Source of the DNA: Chloroflexota bacterium
Lineage (GTDB): Bacteria; Chloroflexota; Ktedonobacteria; Ktedonobacterales; Ktedonobacteraceae
DNA length: 41,601 nucleotides
Reading direction: 5' to 3'
NCBI GenBank assembly: GCA_902812455.1
Contig: CADDZH010000042.1
Span: 1 to 41,601 of the forward strand
Shown here: piece by piece, positions 29,984-38,315 of the stretch
Numbering within the stretch: position 1 is the stretch's first letter
Layout: every line of letters starts with the position of its first letter
The notes under the pieces: generated by a model
The model's database searches: none
What the model was told of the DNA's origin: nothing
What the model saw: only the letters and a program-made list of their open reading frames with translations
Position numbers and translations under genes: made by a program

Positions 29984-31381
29984 CTACACCGGTTCGCGCC
30001 GGTGCCAGTCGGTCAGTTGCTGGTAGGCATGAGCGATGCGCAAGACCGTCGCTTCCTCGAAGGGCTTGCCTACCACCTGCAAGCCAATGGGCAGGTTGTT
30101 TGCTGTGAAGCCGCAAGGGAACGAGACAGCGGGCAGCCCGGCCAGGTTAAAGGGCATGGTCAGATCCAGCAGTGTGACAGGAGTGCCATCGATGGTGATA
30201 TCCTGGTCGATCTCTGCAATGGGAATGGCGGGCAGCGGAATGGTTGGGAGGGCCAGGGTATCGACGCGCTGTAAGACGGCGCGCAGCACGCTCGTGAAGA
30301 TGCGCCGTTCCTGCTGCGCTTGCAGGTAATCCACGGCTGGAATAGTCTGCCCTTGCAGGAGGTGTTGGCGAGTTATTTCTGTATAGGCATCGATCCTTCC
30401 GGGGAACCAGCCTTTCTGCATATGGGCAAGCGTGGCTTCGGGCTGCTGGATGGTGCGATACAACTCTAACGATGGGCGAGGCAACTCGACATCTATTACC
30501 TCTACACCTTCTTCCTGTAACACCAGCATAGCAGCCTGCCAGGCCTGGCGCACTTGTGGATCGAGAGGGCCAAGAAAAGAGTCCTGCGGCAGGCCGATCT
30601 TAAGTCCCTGCAATGAGAGCGGGCTGCGTCCCTCTGCTCCACCGATAAGCATGACAGAGGAGCGGCTGGGAGGGCCAGAAACACTATGAGGGTCACGCGG
30701 ATCGTAGGAGGCTATGGCATCGAAGAGGATAGCGCAGTCTTCCGCGCTATGGGCAAGCGGCCCCACGTGATCGAGCGACCAGCTAAGCGGGATGACGCCG
30801 TAAGTACTGACGCGCCCATAGGTTGGCTTGAGGCCGGTGACGCCGCAGCAGGCAGCCGGAATGCGTATAGAGCCGCCCGTATCGCTACCAATCGCACCCA
30901 GGCACATCCCGGCTGCGACGGCTGCTGCCGAACCACCACTGGAGCCACCAGGGATGCGCGTGCGATCCCAGGGATTGCGTGTTGGGGGCGTGAAGGTGCC
31001 ATAAGCAAATTCGTGTGTGTTCGTCTTTCCGATGATGATGGCTCCAGCTTTCCTCAACTGCTCGACGACAGCCGCATCTTCCGGCGCGATATAATCTGCC
31101 AGCACTTTGGAGCCTGCTGTCATGGGCACATCTTTGACGGCGATGATGTCTTTAATCCCGATGGGAATGCCATGCAACTGGCTGCGATAAAGCCCGGTGC
31201 GTAGCTCCCGTTCGGCCTGCTCCGCGTCTTTGACAGCCTGCTCACGCATTACCGTCACAAAGGCTTTGATTTCGCCGTCGAGCTGATCGATGCGTTCCAG
31301 CGTCTCGTCTACCAGCTCGGTAGGGGTGATGAGTCCGGAGTGAATCTCTTCGGCAGCTTCTTTGAGAGAAAGATATGGCAT
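29984..31381 (-). CDS. amidase signature family hydrolase (GatA-like)
   Basis: A 465-aa Ser-cisSer-Lys hydrolase. The catalytic lysine is K77 ([10 protein letters not shown]), the cis-serine lies in [16 protein letters not shown] (about S147), and the nucleophile in [12 protein letters not shown] (S171). It resembles the A subunit of aspartyl/glutamyl-tRNA amidotransferase but lies apart from gatB/gatC, so it may be a free amidase or a stand-alone GatA. It begins two bases after the gpsA stop and is therefore co-transcribed with it. The substrate is not known. Confidence 0.88.
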   Translation of the reverse strand: MPYLSLKEAAEEIHSGLITPTELVDETLERIDQLDGEIKAFVTVMREQAVKDAEQAERELRTGLYRSQLHGIPIGIKDIIAVKDVPMTAGSKVLADYIAPEDAAVVEQLRKAGAIIIGKTNTHEFAYGTFTPPTRNPWDRTRIPGGSSGGSAAAVAAGMCLGAIGSDTGGSIRIPAACCGVTGLKPTYGRVSTYGVIPLSWSLDHVGPLAHSAEDCAILFDAIASYDPRDPHSVSGPPSRSSVMLIGGAEGRSPLSLQGLKIGLPQDSFLGPLDPQVRQAWQAAMLVLQEEGVEVIDVELPRPSLELYRTIQQPEATLAHMQKGWFPGRIDAYTEITRQHLLQGQTIPAVDYLQAQQERRIFTSVLRAVLQRVDTLALPTIPLPAIPIAEIDQDITIDGTPVTLLDLTMPFNLAGLPAVSFPCGFTANNLPIGLQVVGKPFEEATVLRIAHAYQQLTDWHRREPV

Positions 31382-31383
31382 GG

Positions 31384-32394
31384 CTATGCAAGTCCCTCCA
31401 TCTCATCTTTGGGATCGCGCATCATGAGCTCTTGCAGCACGCGCCTGGGATCGAGGCCTTCAAAGAGGACCCGGCTCAGTTCTTCCGTGATCGGCATCTC
31501 TACACTATAGCGCTCGGCCAGTTGCAGCGCCGCTTTTGTTGTGGAGATGCCTTCAGCGACGCTGTGGGTTGAGGCCACGATATCTTCGAGTTTCTCGCCC
31601 GAGGCCAGGCGCCGCCCAAGCTGCTGGTTGCGGCTCAAAGGGCTGGCGCAGGTGACGATGAGGTCGCCAATACCTGCAAGGCCGGTGAAGGTCATGGGAT
31701 TGGCTCCTGCCGCCAGGCCCAGGCGCACGATCTCGGCGATACCCCTGGTGATAAAGGCAGCTTTCGCGTTATCACCATAGCCCATGCCATCGTTGAAGCC
31801 GGCTCCAATGGCGATGATATTTTTGAGCGCACCGCCCAGCTCGACCCCTACGACATCGCTGGCGGTATAAACACGAAAGTAGCGGGTCGTAAGGATGGTA
31901 CGGGCCTGCACGGCCACCGCCGCCGTCTCGGATGCCACCACAGCCGCAGTCGGTTTCCCCTCCGCTATTTCGCGAGCAATATTCGGCCCGCTGAGCGCAG
32001 CAATACGACCGTTGGCCTGGGGAAGTTCCTGGGTAATCACTTCGGTCATGCGCATGAGAGTGTCAATTTCAATGCCCTTGCTGGCGCTAACGAGCAGTGT
32101 CTTGTTATCTAGGTAGGGGGCGACTAAGCGAGCATTTTCGCGCATGCGTTGAGATGGCGTGACGAGCAGGAGCATCTCTTTGTCAAGGATGGCTTCTTCT
32201 ATGTGAGCAGTCACACACAAGGCATCAGGGAAGCGAAATCCGGGGAGGAAAACAGTGTTTTCACGCACCTGCTGCATCTCTATAGCGCGCTCTGGCCGGT
32301 GTTCCCAGAGCGTCGTGACAATACCTTTCTTTGCCAGCAGCAGGGCAAGGGTAGTGCCCCAGGCGCCGCTGCCGATGATACCAACCGATACCAT
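31384..32394 (-). CDS. gpsA: glycerol-3-phosphate dehydrogenase [NAD(P)+]
   Basis: A 336-aa enzyme that reduces dihydroxyacetone phosphate to sn-glycerol 3-phosphate for phospholipid synthesis, supplying the acceptor used downstream of PlsX. Landmarks: IIGSGAWGTTLALLLAKKG (nucleotide-binding loop), ALSGPNIAREIAEGKPTA, the active-site LGGALKNIIAIGAGFNDGMG (Lys), and LAGIGDLIVTC then SRNQQLGRRLASG. The length is typical. AGGAGATAG precedes the ATG, and an extended -10 (TGC TACAAT, 32451-32459) lies about 57 bases upstream. Confidence 0.96.
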   Translation of the reverse strand: MVSVGIIGSGAWGTTLALLLAKKGIVTTLWEHRPERAIEMQQVRENTVFLPGFRFPDALCVTAHIEEAILDKEMLLLVTPSQRMRENARLVAPYLDNKTLLVSASKGIEIDTLMRMTEVITQELPQANGRIAALSGPNIAREIAEGKPTAAVVASETAAVAVQARTILTTRYFRVYTASDVVGVELGGALKNIIAIGAGFNDGMGYGDNAKAAFITRGIAEIVRLGLAAGANPMTFTGLAGIGDLIVTCASPLSRNQQLGRRLASGEKLEDIVASTHSVAEGISTTKAALQLAERYSVEMPITEELSRVLFEGLDPRRVLQELMMRDPKDEMEGLA

Positions 32395-32450
32395 TTATGT
32401 CTATCTCCTATGCGTTGCAATGCATTTTGTCGCTGCATAACTATGCCGTC

Positions 32451-32459
32451 ATTGTAGCA
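32451..32459 (-). promoter_or_regulatory. extended -10 promoter of gpsA
   Basis: On the minus strand TGC TACAAT, about 57 bases before the gpsA start; the -35 is poor. Confidence 0.45.
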
Positions 32460-32486
32460 TAGGAGAGAAGGCAGTGAGAAATTTAT

Positions 32487-32668
32487 CTGGCCCCTACAAG
32501 GGTTTACAGGGGTAGGTTAGTTGGAGGGGAGCGAAGAGCGAGGAGGCACGGGGACAAGCACAAGGCCCCTTCCCATCCGCGCCTGCACCCCTTGTCCCTA
32601 CAGGCGACGATCCGCTTAAGAGGCGGGTTCACGGAACAACCTACCTTGTAAACCCCATACGGGAGGCC
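32487..32668. mobile_element. MITE-like element with imperfect terminal inverted repeats
   Basis: The left end TGGCCCCTACAAGGGTTTAC followed by AGGGGTAGGTT is mirrored at the right end by AACCTACC, TTGTAAACCCC and GGGAGGCCA (inverted), about 30 bases each. The interior of about 120 bases has no ORF and shares GCACGGGGACAAGCACAAGG with 27539-27558. The ends resemble the short palindromic repeats at 22734-22820 and 24801. It lies between hpt and gpsA. Confidence 0.45.
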
Positions 32669-32669
32669 A

Positions 32670-33290
32670 TTACATTTCACCTGGCCGATCTGAGGTGATA
32701 GGGTGGTGGCTTTCTAAAGGGCTCTCGTGTATGGCCTCTGGCCTTTCTGCCTCCTCTGCATACACAGATGGCTTCAGGATACCCACGTAGGGCAGGTTGC
32801 GATAGCGCTGCGCGTAGTCCAGACCATAGCCAACCACGAAGCGATCAGGAATCTGGAAACCCACGTAATCCAGCTTGACAACTTTGATCCGCTCGCGCCC
32901 CTTATCGAGCAAGGCACAGACGCGAAGGCTCAAAGGTTTGCGTTGCCGCAGCACTTCCATCTGGTAGTGCAGTGTGAGGCCGCTATCAACGATATCTTCC
33001 ACGATCAGCACGTGTTTTTGATCGATGGGACCCTCTAAATCCTTGAGGATGCGCACCACGCCGCTCGACCGGGTGCTGTTGCCATAGCTGGAAATTGCCA
33101 TGTAGTCGATCTCAAGCGGCAGCTTGATCTGGCGTGATAGATCGGCAATAAATGGAACCGCCCCCTTCAGTGTTCCCAACAGCAGCAAATTCTTACCCTG
33201 GTAATCATGCGTGATCTGCTTGCCCAGCTCGGCTACTTTGGCGCAGATCTGTTCCTCGGTTACCAAAATCTCAAGAATGTCTTCGTGCAT
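32670..33290 (-). CDS. hpt: hypoxanthine(-guanine) phosphoribosyltransferase
   Basis: A 206-aa purine salvage enzyme that joins hypoxanthine or guanine to PRPP. The PRPP loop VLIVEDIVDSGLTL and the flexible loop region DYMAISSYGNST are clear, as are GTLKGAVPFIADL and DYVGFQIPDRFVVGYGLDY. The tail after KPSVYAEEAE is longer than usual and polar. ATG at 33290 follows GAGGTGG; a GTG two codons earlier is also possible. It follows tilS closely, the common tilS-hpt arrangement. Confidence 0.93.
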   Translation of the reverse strand: MHEDILEILVTEEQICAKVAELGKQITHDYQGKNLLLLGTLKGAVPFIADLSRQIKLPLEIDYMAISSYGNSTRSSGVVRILKDLEGPIDQKHVLIVEDIVDSGLTLHYQMEVLRQRKPLSLRVCALLDKGRERIKVVKLDYVGFQIPDRFVVGYGLDYAQRYRNLPYVGILKPSVYAEEAERPEAIHESPLESHHPITSDRPGEM

Positions 33291-33302
33291 GTCCACCTCG
33301 TG

Positions 33303-34778
33303 TTAAATGATGTGTTGAATAGATAAGCGGATAATCTTTTGTGTTTTGCCCGTGAGCTTCACTCGCTCGTCGATACAAACGCCGGCTAGCCAGATGCAGC
33401 GTGAGCCGGAGAAAAAAAGCGGGATGTAGGGACGCTCGGCACGAGGAATATGCTTGTCTACCAGCACATCCTGCACTTTTTTCTCACCTACCATGCCCAG
33501 TGGTTGTATGCGGTCACCGGAACGCCTTGTGCGTACTCGCAAGTAAGAACCTATACTATCACCATCAATATACACAGTATGACGAGTCGCCGGCAGCAAT
33601 CGCCACACGGTCGTCCAGTCACCATGCTCCAGCGCCTGCCTGGCCTGCCCGGCGATCTCGCCTGTGACAAACTCTGCCGATGCGAGCCAGGGAGTGCCTG
33701 TCACCTCGGCCTCTCCTGGAACAGGCAGGAGAATCTCCGTATCCCATGCAGAAAAGATGGGCAAAGGCTCTTTCTGTAAAAGACGTTCGACTACCAGGAC
33801 ATTCAAATTGCGCCTCACACGCAAGTGTGCAGGGAGATCAAGCTCCTGCTCCTCGCGACCAGGCGGGCGCTGCACGAGTTGCTCGATCAGGAGATAGTGG
33901 CGCAGCTCCAGCGGCGGCTGCCCTTCACACAGGCGCGCAGCGACGCGGTGCAAGAGGTGCCGCTGCAACGCGAGGGGGAGCTTATTCAACTCATCGATGC
34001 TTAATGTGATGCACTCAGGGCTTTCAGCAATGACGACGGCAGGCCAGCAGCTATCAACCCGGGCATCTATCCAGGTGATATCAGTGCGTATAACTTCGGC
34101 ATTCCGCAGCAGAGTGGCGCGTATACCTGGGTTCATTGACTCCAGCAAGGGCAGCAATTCATGGCGGATGCGGTTGCGCAGGAAGCGCGGGTCGATGTTG
34201 CTGGCATCTTCTAGCGGGACGAGATGGTGCTGCTGGCAATAAGCCACAGTCTCGGCATGGCTCACTTCCAGCAAGGGACGAATAATATCCTGCTGGCGTG
34301 GCAGCATGCCGGCCATACCGTAGAGGCCTTCGCCGCGCAGCAAGTGAAGCAGCAATGTCTCAACCTGGTCATCGGACTGGTGAGCAACGGCGATGAGTTG
34401 CCCCTGAGCGACTTCACGCAGGAAGCGATAGCGGGCTGTTCGCGCGGCATCTTCTAGCGACCTCCGCTCCTGGCTCGCCAGCATAGGAACATCGATCTCA
34501 CCGAGAGTAACGGGTAATCCCCAATCGGTGGCGAGCTGAGCAACATAGGCAGCATCGCGCGAGCCGGTCTCGCCTCGCAATTTGTGGTTCAGGTGGGCCA
34601 CGTGCAAACGCACACCGGAATAGAGTTTGCCGGGGCCAGGCCCACAGAGGCGGTGTAAGAGATGCAGCAGGCATAACGAATCGGCCCCACCCGAGACGGC
34701 TACGATGATTTCGCCGCTAGCCGGGAGGAGCTGGTACCGCTCGATATACGCTGCAACCCTCTCGAAAATCTCTGGCAT
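33303..34778 (-). CDS. tilS: tRNA(Ile)-lysidine synthase
   Basis: A 491-aa enzyme that ligates lysine to C34 of tRNA-Ile2 (CAU anticodon), switching it to AUA reading. The ATP pyrophosphatase P-loop VAVSGGADSLCLLHLL is near the N-terminus; HLNHKLRGETGSRDA, AVAHQSDDQVETLLLHLLRG and FLRNRIRHELLPLL follow. A C-terminal TilS domain is present (YLRVRTRRSGDRIQPLGM, KVQDVLVDKHIP). The first in-frame codon is TTG at 34820, but it falls upstream of the predicted transcription start, so ATG at 34778 is used. It is divergent from def. Confidence 0.95.
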   Translation of the reverse strand: MPEIFERVAAYIERYQLLPASGEIIVAVSGGADSLCLLHLLHRLCGPGPGKLYSGVRLHVAHLNHKLRGETGSRDAAYVAQLATDWGLPVTLGEIDVPMLASQERRSLEDAARTARYRFLREVAQGQLIAVAHQSDDQVETLLLHLLRGEGLYGMAGMLPRQQDIIRPLLEVSHAETVAYCQQHHLVPLEDASNIDPRFLRNRIRHELLPLLESMNPGIRATLLRNAEVIRTDITWIDARVDSCWPAVVIAESPECITLSIDELNKLPLALQRHLLHRVAARLCEGQPPLELRHYLLIEQLVQRPPGREEQELDLPAHLRVRRNLNVLVVERLLQKEPLPIFSAWDTEILLPVPGEAEVTGTPWLASAEFVTGEIAGQARQALEHGDWTTVWRLLPATRHTVYIDGDSIGSYLRVRTRRSGDRIQPLGMVGEKKVQDVLVDKHIPRAERPYIPLFFSGSRCIWLAGVCIDERVKLTGKTQKIIRLSIQHII

Positions 34779-34808
34779 GTTCCCGTTCGATATGATAGGA
34801 TATAGGTG

Positions 34809-34836
34809 ATTATACCTCAAGGTAAGTGTGTGTAAA
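34809..34836 (-). promoter_or_regulatory. promoter of tilS-hpt
   Basis: TTTACA (34836-34831), a 16-base spacer and TATAAT (34814-34809); start of transcription predicted near 34802, 24 bases before the ATG. Confidence 0.7.
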
Positions 34837-34861
34837 TAGAGGATTGAGGACAGTTAAGGCA

Positions 34862-35371
34862 ATGGCAATTCACAAAATTATTACGGCAGAGAATCCCATC
34901 TTGCGCCAGAAAGCAAAGAAGATTCATCGTTTCGATCCATCCCTGCAGAAGCTAGCAGAGGATATGTTTGAGACCATGCACGCAGCCCGTGGTGTAGGGC
35001 TGGCTGCGCCCCAGATTGGGCGGTCTATCCGCATCTTTGTGGCCGAATATGAAGACCACAAAGTTGCCATGGTCAATCCAGAGATCGTCAAAGCCGAGGG
35101 CGAGGTGCTGGGAACAGAGGGCTGCCTGAGCATTCCTGGCTATGTCGGGGATAACATCCGGCGCGCAGAAAAGGTCGTGGTGAAAGGGCAGGATGTGCGA
35201 GGCAAAGCCATCAAGGTGAAGGCCGAGGGCTGGTTTGCCCGCATTCTCCAGCATGAAATCGATCACCTGGATGGTATCCTCTTCCTGGATCGCCTGGATC
35301 GGCCTGAAGATTTGCGTGAAGTGCCTGAGAGCGAGGAGGAAGAACTGGAAGAGGCAGCAGTGCTGGAATAA
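34862..35371 (+). CDS. def: peptide deformylase
   Basis: A 169-aa metalloenzyme that removes the formyl group from new proteins. All three signature motifs are present: GVGLAAPQIG (44-53), EGCLSIPG (metal ligand Cys88) and HEIDHLDG (His131, Glu132, His135). An acidic tail (ESEEEELEEAAVLE) follows the fold. The start MAIHKIITAENP is chosen by alignment with the family and by AAGG just upstream; the frame stays open to 34826. It is divergent from tilS, 83 bases apart. Confidence 0.96.
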   Translation: MAIHKIITAENPILRQKAKKIHRFDPSLQKLAEDMFETMHAARGVGLAAPQIGRSIRIFVAEYEDHKVAMVNPEIVKAEGEVLGTEGCLSIPGYVGDNIRRAEKVVVKGQDVRGKAIKVKAEGWFARILQHEIDHLDGILFLDRLDRPEDLREVPESEEEELEEAAVLE

Positions 35372-35399
35372 CAGGCAGGGCCAGGGTGCCCCGCCGGTG

Positions 35400-35771
35400 T
35401 CAGGATTGGATCACCTGCTGCTTTCTTAACATTGGCAGCGATTGCTTGCCGAGCGCGCGCTCGCACGATGGACATATATAAAATCCCTCATCGCGATAGC
35501 GCAATTCATTCACCTGAAAATGCAGGTAGCAGATGCCACAGCGGGTCGCATCGGGCTGGCTGGCGACCTGGCGATCGTGTTCGAAAAGCTCCTTCAGGGA
35601 TGCGATCATCGCATCAAAGTCGAACGAGCCGGAGTAACTTCGCCCGCCTGTGCCACTGATTACCGGCAGCGCACCGGTAGGGTTGTTGGCCCGGACATCG
35701 CGGCGATTGGCAAAGGAGCCGCTGTTCGATGACCAGTCGTTGTTAGGACCCGTTGTATGTGAATTGCTCAA
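35400..35771 (-). CDS. small zinc-ribbon protein
   Basis: A 123-aa protein. Residues 1-45 are Asn/Ser/Gly-rich and disordered. The C-terminal part holds two CxxC pairs, RCGICYLHF and YICPSCERALG, about 22 residues apart, predicting one zinc ribbon. It starts at TTG with GGGAG seven bases before, and a good promoter lies upstream. Such ribbons often bind nucleic acid or other proteins, but the role here is unknown. It converges with def. Confidence 0.7.
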   Translation of the reverse strand: MSNSHTTGPNNDWSSNSGSFANRRDVRANNPTGALPVISGTGGRSYSGSFDFDAMIASLKELFEHDRQVASQPDATRCGICYLHFQVNELRYRDEGFYICPSCERALGKQSLPMLRKQQVIQS

Positions 35772-35809
35772 GGTGGTCTCCCATTGTTCATCAGCTCATT
35801 GCTTCATTT

Positions 35810-35838
35810 ATTATACCTTTGATACTCTGCTAAAGCAA
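35810..35838 (-). promoter_or_regulatory. promoter of the zinc-ribbon gene
   Basis: TTGCTT (35838-35833), a 17-base spacer and TATAAT (35815-35810). Confidence 0.65.
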
Positions 35839-35878
35839 GCCCTGGTGATCACCCGTGGAGGGCTCGTCGAATATGAGG

Positions 35879-35950
35879 GTAGGGGCAGGGCTTGCCCCCG
35901 CCCTAGAATCCGTTGCAGCGAACTAGGGCGATGCTTGCCATCGCCCCTAC
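35879..35950. repeat. double GGGGC palindromic repeat
   Basis: Two hairpins back to back bounded by GTAGGGGC and GCCCCTAC, 72 bases in all. It is the largest copy of the palindrome family seen at 26806, 27735 and 29926. Confidence 0.6.
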
Positions 35951-36098
35951 CTTCATTTCCTTGCCTATGAAAGATAGGGTAATCACCAAAGCAAACTTTC
36001 TGGACAAAAGCTTGCAGATTTACTATACTTAGGATCAAGGCGATAGATGTATCATTGGATATGATGTACCAGCATGTAACAGAGGAGTAGAGTGTTAC

Positions 36099-36308
36099 AT
36101 GGGCGAGAAACCTACCATGAAGTTCCCCCGGCTCTTTGCGTTCAGGCCTGTACAGGTTGATGAACGCTACGGGTATAAGCAACCCCCTGTGCAGCAAGCG
36201 TCCTGGTGGGCGCTTTGTATGGCCTGGCTCCGCTATCACAGCATTCAAATTCGTTGGGATATTGAACGCTGGCTTGCTCGCCTATTTCACCGGCGTTGGG
36301 GCGGCTAG
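36099..36308 (+). CDS. 69-aa basic protein, unrecognised
   Basis: The small protein begins MGEKPTMKFPRLFAFRP and ends in an aromatic, basic helix rich in Trp and Arg (SWWALCMAWLRYHS then DIERWLARLFHRRW). The C-terminal half is amphipathic and could lie on a membrane. GAGGAG is about 11 bases upstream and a promoter with good spacing is present at 36001-36029, so it is likely expressed. No family is recognised. Confidence 0.55.
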   Translation: MGEKPTMKFPRLFAFRPVQVDERYGYKQPPVQQASWWALCMAWLRYHSIQIRWDIERWLARLFHRRWGG

Positions 36309-36330
36309 CTGAGTGAACCGCCAGCCCGGC

Positions 36331-37635
36331 TTAGCGCTCTTCGCTCACTTCTGAATCGAGCGTTAGCTCTCCTGTGTGCAGTATGCGCAAGCGCCTGACT
36401 TTAGCAGGTTGAGCAGGAGCATAGCTGGGCCGCTTGCGCTGCATGCGCATCCGTAATTTACGCTCTTTGGCCTCGATGAACTCAAGAGAGAGGCGACGAT
36501 AGAGCGCTTCCCACTGATCCAGAACCTTAAGACGGTCATGTTTGGCGATAATCTCCAGGCTCTGCTTCCCCATCTGCTTGCGCAGCACCGGCTCTCCCAC
36601 AAGCGTATCGATGCAACTGGCAAGCTCATCGCTATTTCCAGGCTCGAAGAGGTAGCCATTTACGCCATGATGGACAAGCTCCGGCAGGGCATAGGCCCTG
36701 GCAGCGATAACGGGCAGGCCGCAGGCCATGGCTTCCATGGTGGCGAGGCTCTGCAATTCTGCCTGGGAGGCGATAACGAACAGATCGGATGAGCGTCGCA
36801 GCTCCAGCAGGTCCGCATCGCGCACAAAGCCCAGGAAGGAGACGCGATCCCCAACGTTGAGCCGTTCGACTTGCGCCCGCAGGTCTGCCTCAGCCGGGCC
36901 TGTGCTGGCAATGGCAACGTGCGCCTTGCTGGTCATTTTTGCAGCAGCATCGATCACGACATCGACACGCTTCTCGTAGTTCAGACGATTCACGTGCAAG
37001 ATAATCGGGCGATCCAGCGGGAGATTGTATTTCTGAAGGATCTCCTCGTTGCGCTCTCCTGGTGAAAATTTCTTGAGATCGATGCCGTTAGAGATCACGC
37101 TGGCAGGAGCGCGCAAGCCGTGTTCATAGAGGAGATTGAGGGCCGTAGCGGTAGGCGCCGTTACATATTCGCAGCGATTGTAAAAACTGACCAGGTAAGA
37201 ATACGTAATGCTGCTGAAAGGTTTGCTGAAGACCGGATCGTTGGTGAGCAGGCGGCTTATGTTAATAGGCAGGTAGTGATTGGTAGCAATGACGGGTTTG
37301 TGCAGACCACCGGCCAGGATCTGGGCAATATTGCCCAGCACAACAGGCGAGTGAATGTGAATGATATGCGGATCGCTCCTTTTCAAGAGGTTGCGCACGG
37401 GCATAAATGGCAAAAAGGGAATGCGCAGCCCCTCGTAAGTAGGCCACTCGAACGACGAGAAGCGATAGACGCGCACGTTGTGCTCGAGATGGCGCATATC
37501 TCGCGAGTTGTAACTGGGCGCGACAACCCATACCTGGTGCCCGCGATCGGCGAAATCGTAGGCCAGCTCTTGTGTGACCGTTGGAACTCCACCGACCAGC
37601 GGGGGGTATTGATCAGTGACGATCATGATGCGCAT
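36331..37635 (-). CDS. family 4 glycosyltransferase
   Basis: A 434-aa GT-B enzyme that transfers a sugar from a nucleotide donor, typically in glycolipid (phosphatidylinositol mannoside or diglucosyl-diacylglycerol-like) or exopolysaccharide synthesis. The N-terminus MRIMIVTDQYPPLVGGVPTV is the acceptor loop with GG. HVNRLNYEKRVDVVIDA and the donor motif ASQAELQSLATMEAMACGLP (E-x7-E) then VIAARAYALPELVHHGVNG are classic. A basic tail (RKLRMRMQRKRP) suggests membrane association. It is the last gene of the operon with polX and rplY, 14 bases after rplY. Confidence 0.9.
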   Translation of the reverse strand: MRIMIVTDQYPPLVGGVPTVTQELAYDFADRGHQVWVVAPSYNSRDMRHLEHNVRVYRFSSFEWPTYEGLRIPFLPFMPVRNLLKRSDPHIIHIHSPVVLGNIAQILAGGLHKPVIATNHYLPINISRLLTNDPVFSKPFSSITYSYLVSFYNRCEYVTAPTATALNLLYEHGLRAPASVISNGIDLKKFSPGERNEEILQKYNLPLDRPIILHVNRLNYEKRVDVVIDAAAKMTSKAHVAIASTGPAEADLRAQVERLNVGDRVSFLGFVRDADLLELRRSSDLFVIASQAELQSLATMEAMACGLPVIAARAYALPELVHHGVNGYLFEPGNSDELASCIDTLVGEPVLRKQMGKQSLEIIAKHDRLKVLDQWEALYRRLSLEFIEAKERKLRMRMQRKRPSYAPAQPAKVRRLRILHTGELTLDSEVSEER

Positions 37636-37649
37636 AACGATGCAACCAG

Positions 37650-38315
37650 TTATTGTCCACCGCCAGCCTCAGCAGGCTGACCGGCAGCCTCTGCCGCAGG
37701 TGCAGCAGCCTCCGCTTCCCCGGCGGCTTCTTCAGCTTCCTCAGCTATCTCGGCGCGGGTGACGGTGACCTTGGCCACAGTTTCATCTGGATCGGTGAGC
37801 AGTGTGACGTTTGCGGGCAACTTGATATCTCTAGCGTGCAGGGCGTCATCGATCTCGGCCAGCGAGGAGATATCCACCTCGAGATAATCAGGAATATCCG
37901 AAGCCGCACATGCGATTTCTAGCGTATCCAGCGGGTGGATGAGTACCCCGCCTTCGTTTTTCACGCCAGGCGATTCTCCTACGAAGCGCAGCGGCACCTT
38001 CACATGAATGCGCTCGCGCAGGCTGACGCGGAAAAAGTCGATGTGGAGCACAGCTCCGGTGATCGGGTCACGCTGCACGCGACGAATCAGCGCTGTTTGT
38101 GCGCGTGCGCGACCAGGCAGCCGCAGGGTGATGATATTTCTTGTTCCATGCGACCTTCGCAAGCGCTCGAAGGCAAGCGCCTCAAGTTGCACTGCCTGCG
38201 GGGCCTGCTTGTGCCCATAGATATTTGCGGGAATAATGCCCGCCTTGCGCAGGCGTTTGGTGGCTTTTCCCATAACCTGGCGAGGACTAACCTCTAGCTC
38301 TATCTGTTCTGCCAT
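37650..38315 (-). CDS. rplY: 50S ribosomal protein L25 / general stress protein Ctc
   Basis: A 221-aa two-domain L25 (Ctc-type) that binds 5S rRNA. The N-terminal domain has SPRQVMGKATKRLRKAGIIP and then ANIYGHKQ; the junction RRVQRDPITGAVLHIDFFRV is diagnostic; the C-terminal TL5 domain carries GGVLIHPLDTLEIACAASDI and PDYLEVDISSL. An Ala/Glu-rich tail of about 30 residues follows. Its ATG shares one base with the stop of polX (TAATG), so translation is coupled. Confidence 0.95.
   Translation of the reverse strand: MAEQIELEVSPRQVMGKATKRLRKAGIIPANIYGHKQAPQAVQLEALAFERLRRSHGTRNIITLRLPGRARAQTALIRRVQRDPITGAVLHIDFFRVSLRERIHVKVPLRFVGESPGVKNEGGVLIHPLDTLEIACAASDIPDYLEVDISSLAEIDDALHARDIKLPANVTLLTDPDETVAKVTVTRAEIAEEAEEAAGEAEAAAPAAEAAGQPAEAGGGQ

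Larger units (their letters stand above)
35772..36098. other. 327-base divergent gap: two promoters and a double palindrome
   Basis: It holds the minus-strand promoter above and a plus-strand promoter TGGACA (36001-36006), 17 bases, TATACT (36024-36029) for the 69-aa gene. Between them at 35879-35950 lie two adjoining GGGGC hairpins: GTAGGGGCAGGGC with GCCCCCGCCCT, and AGGGCGATG with CATCGCCCCTAC. Confidence 0.6.
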
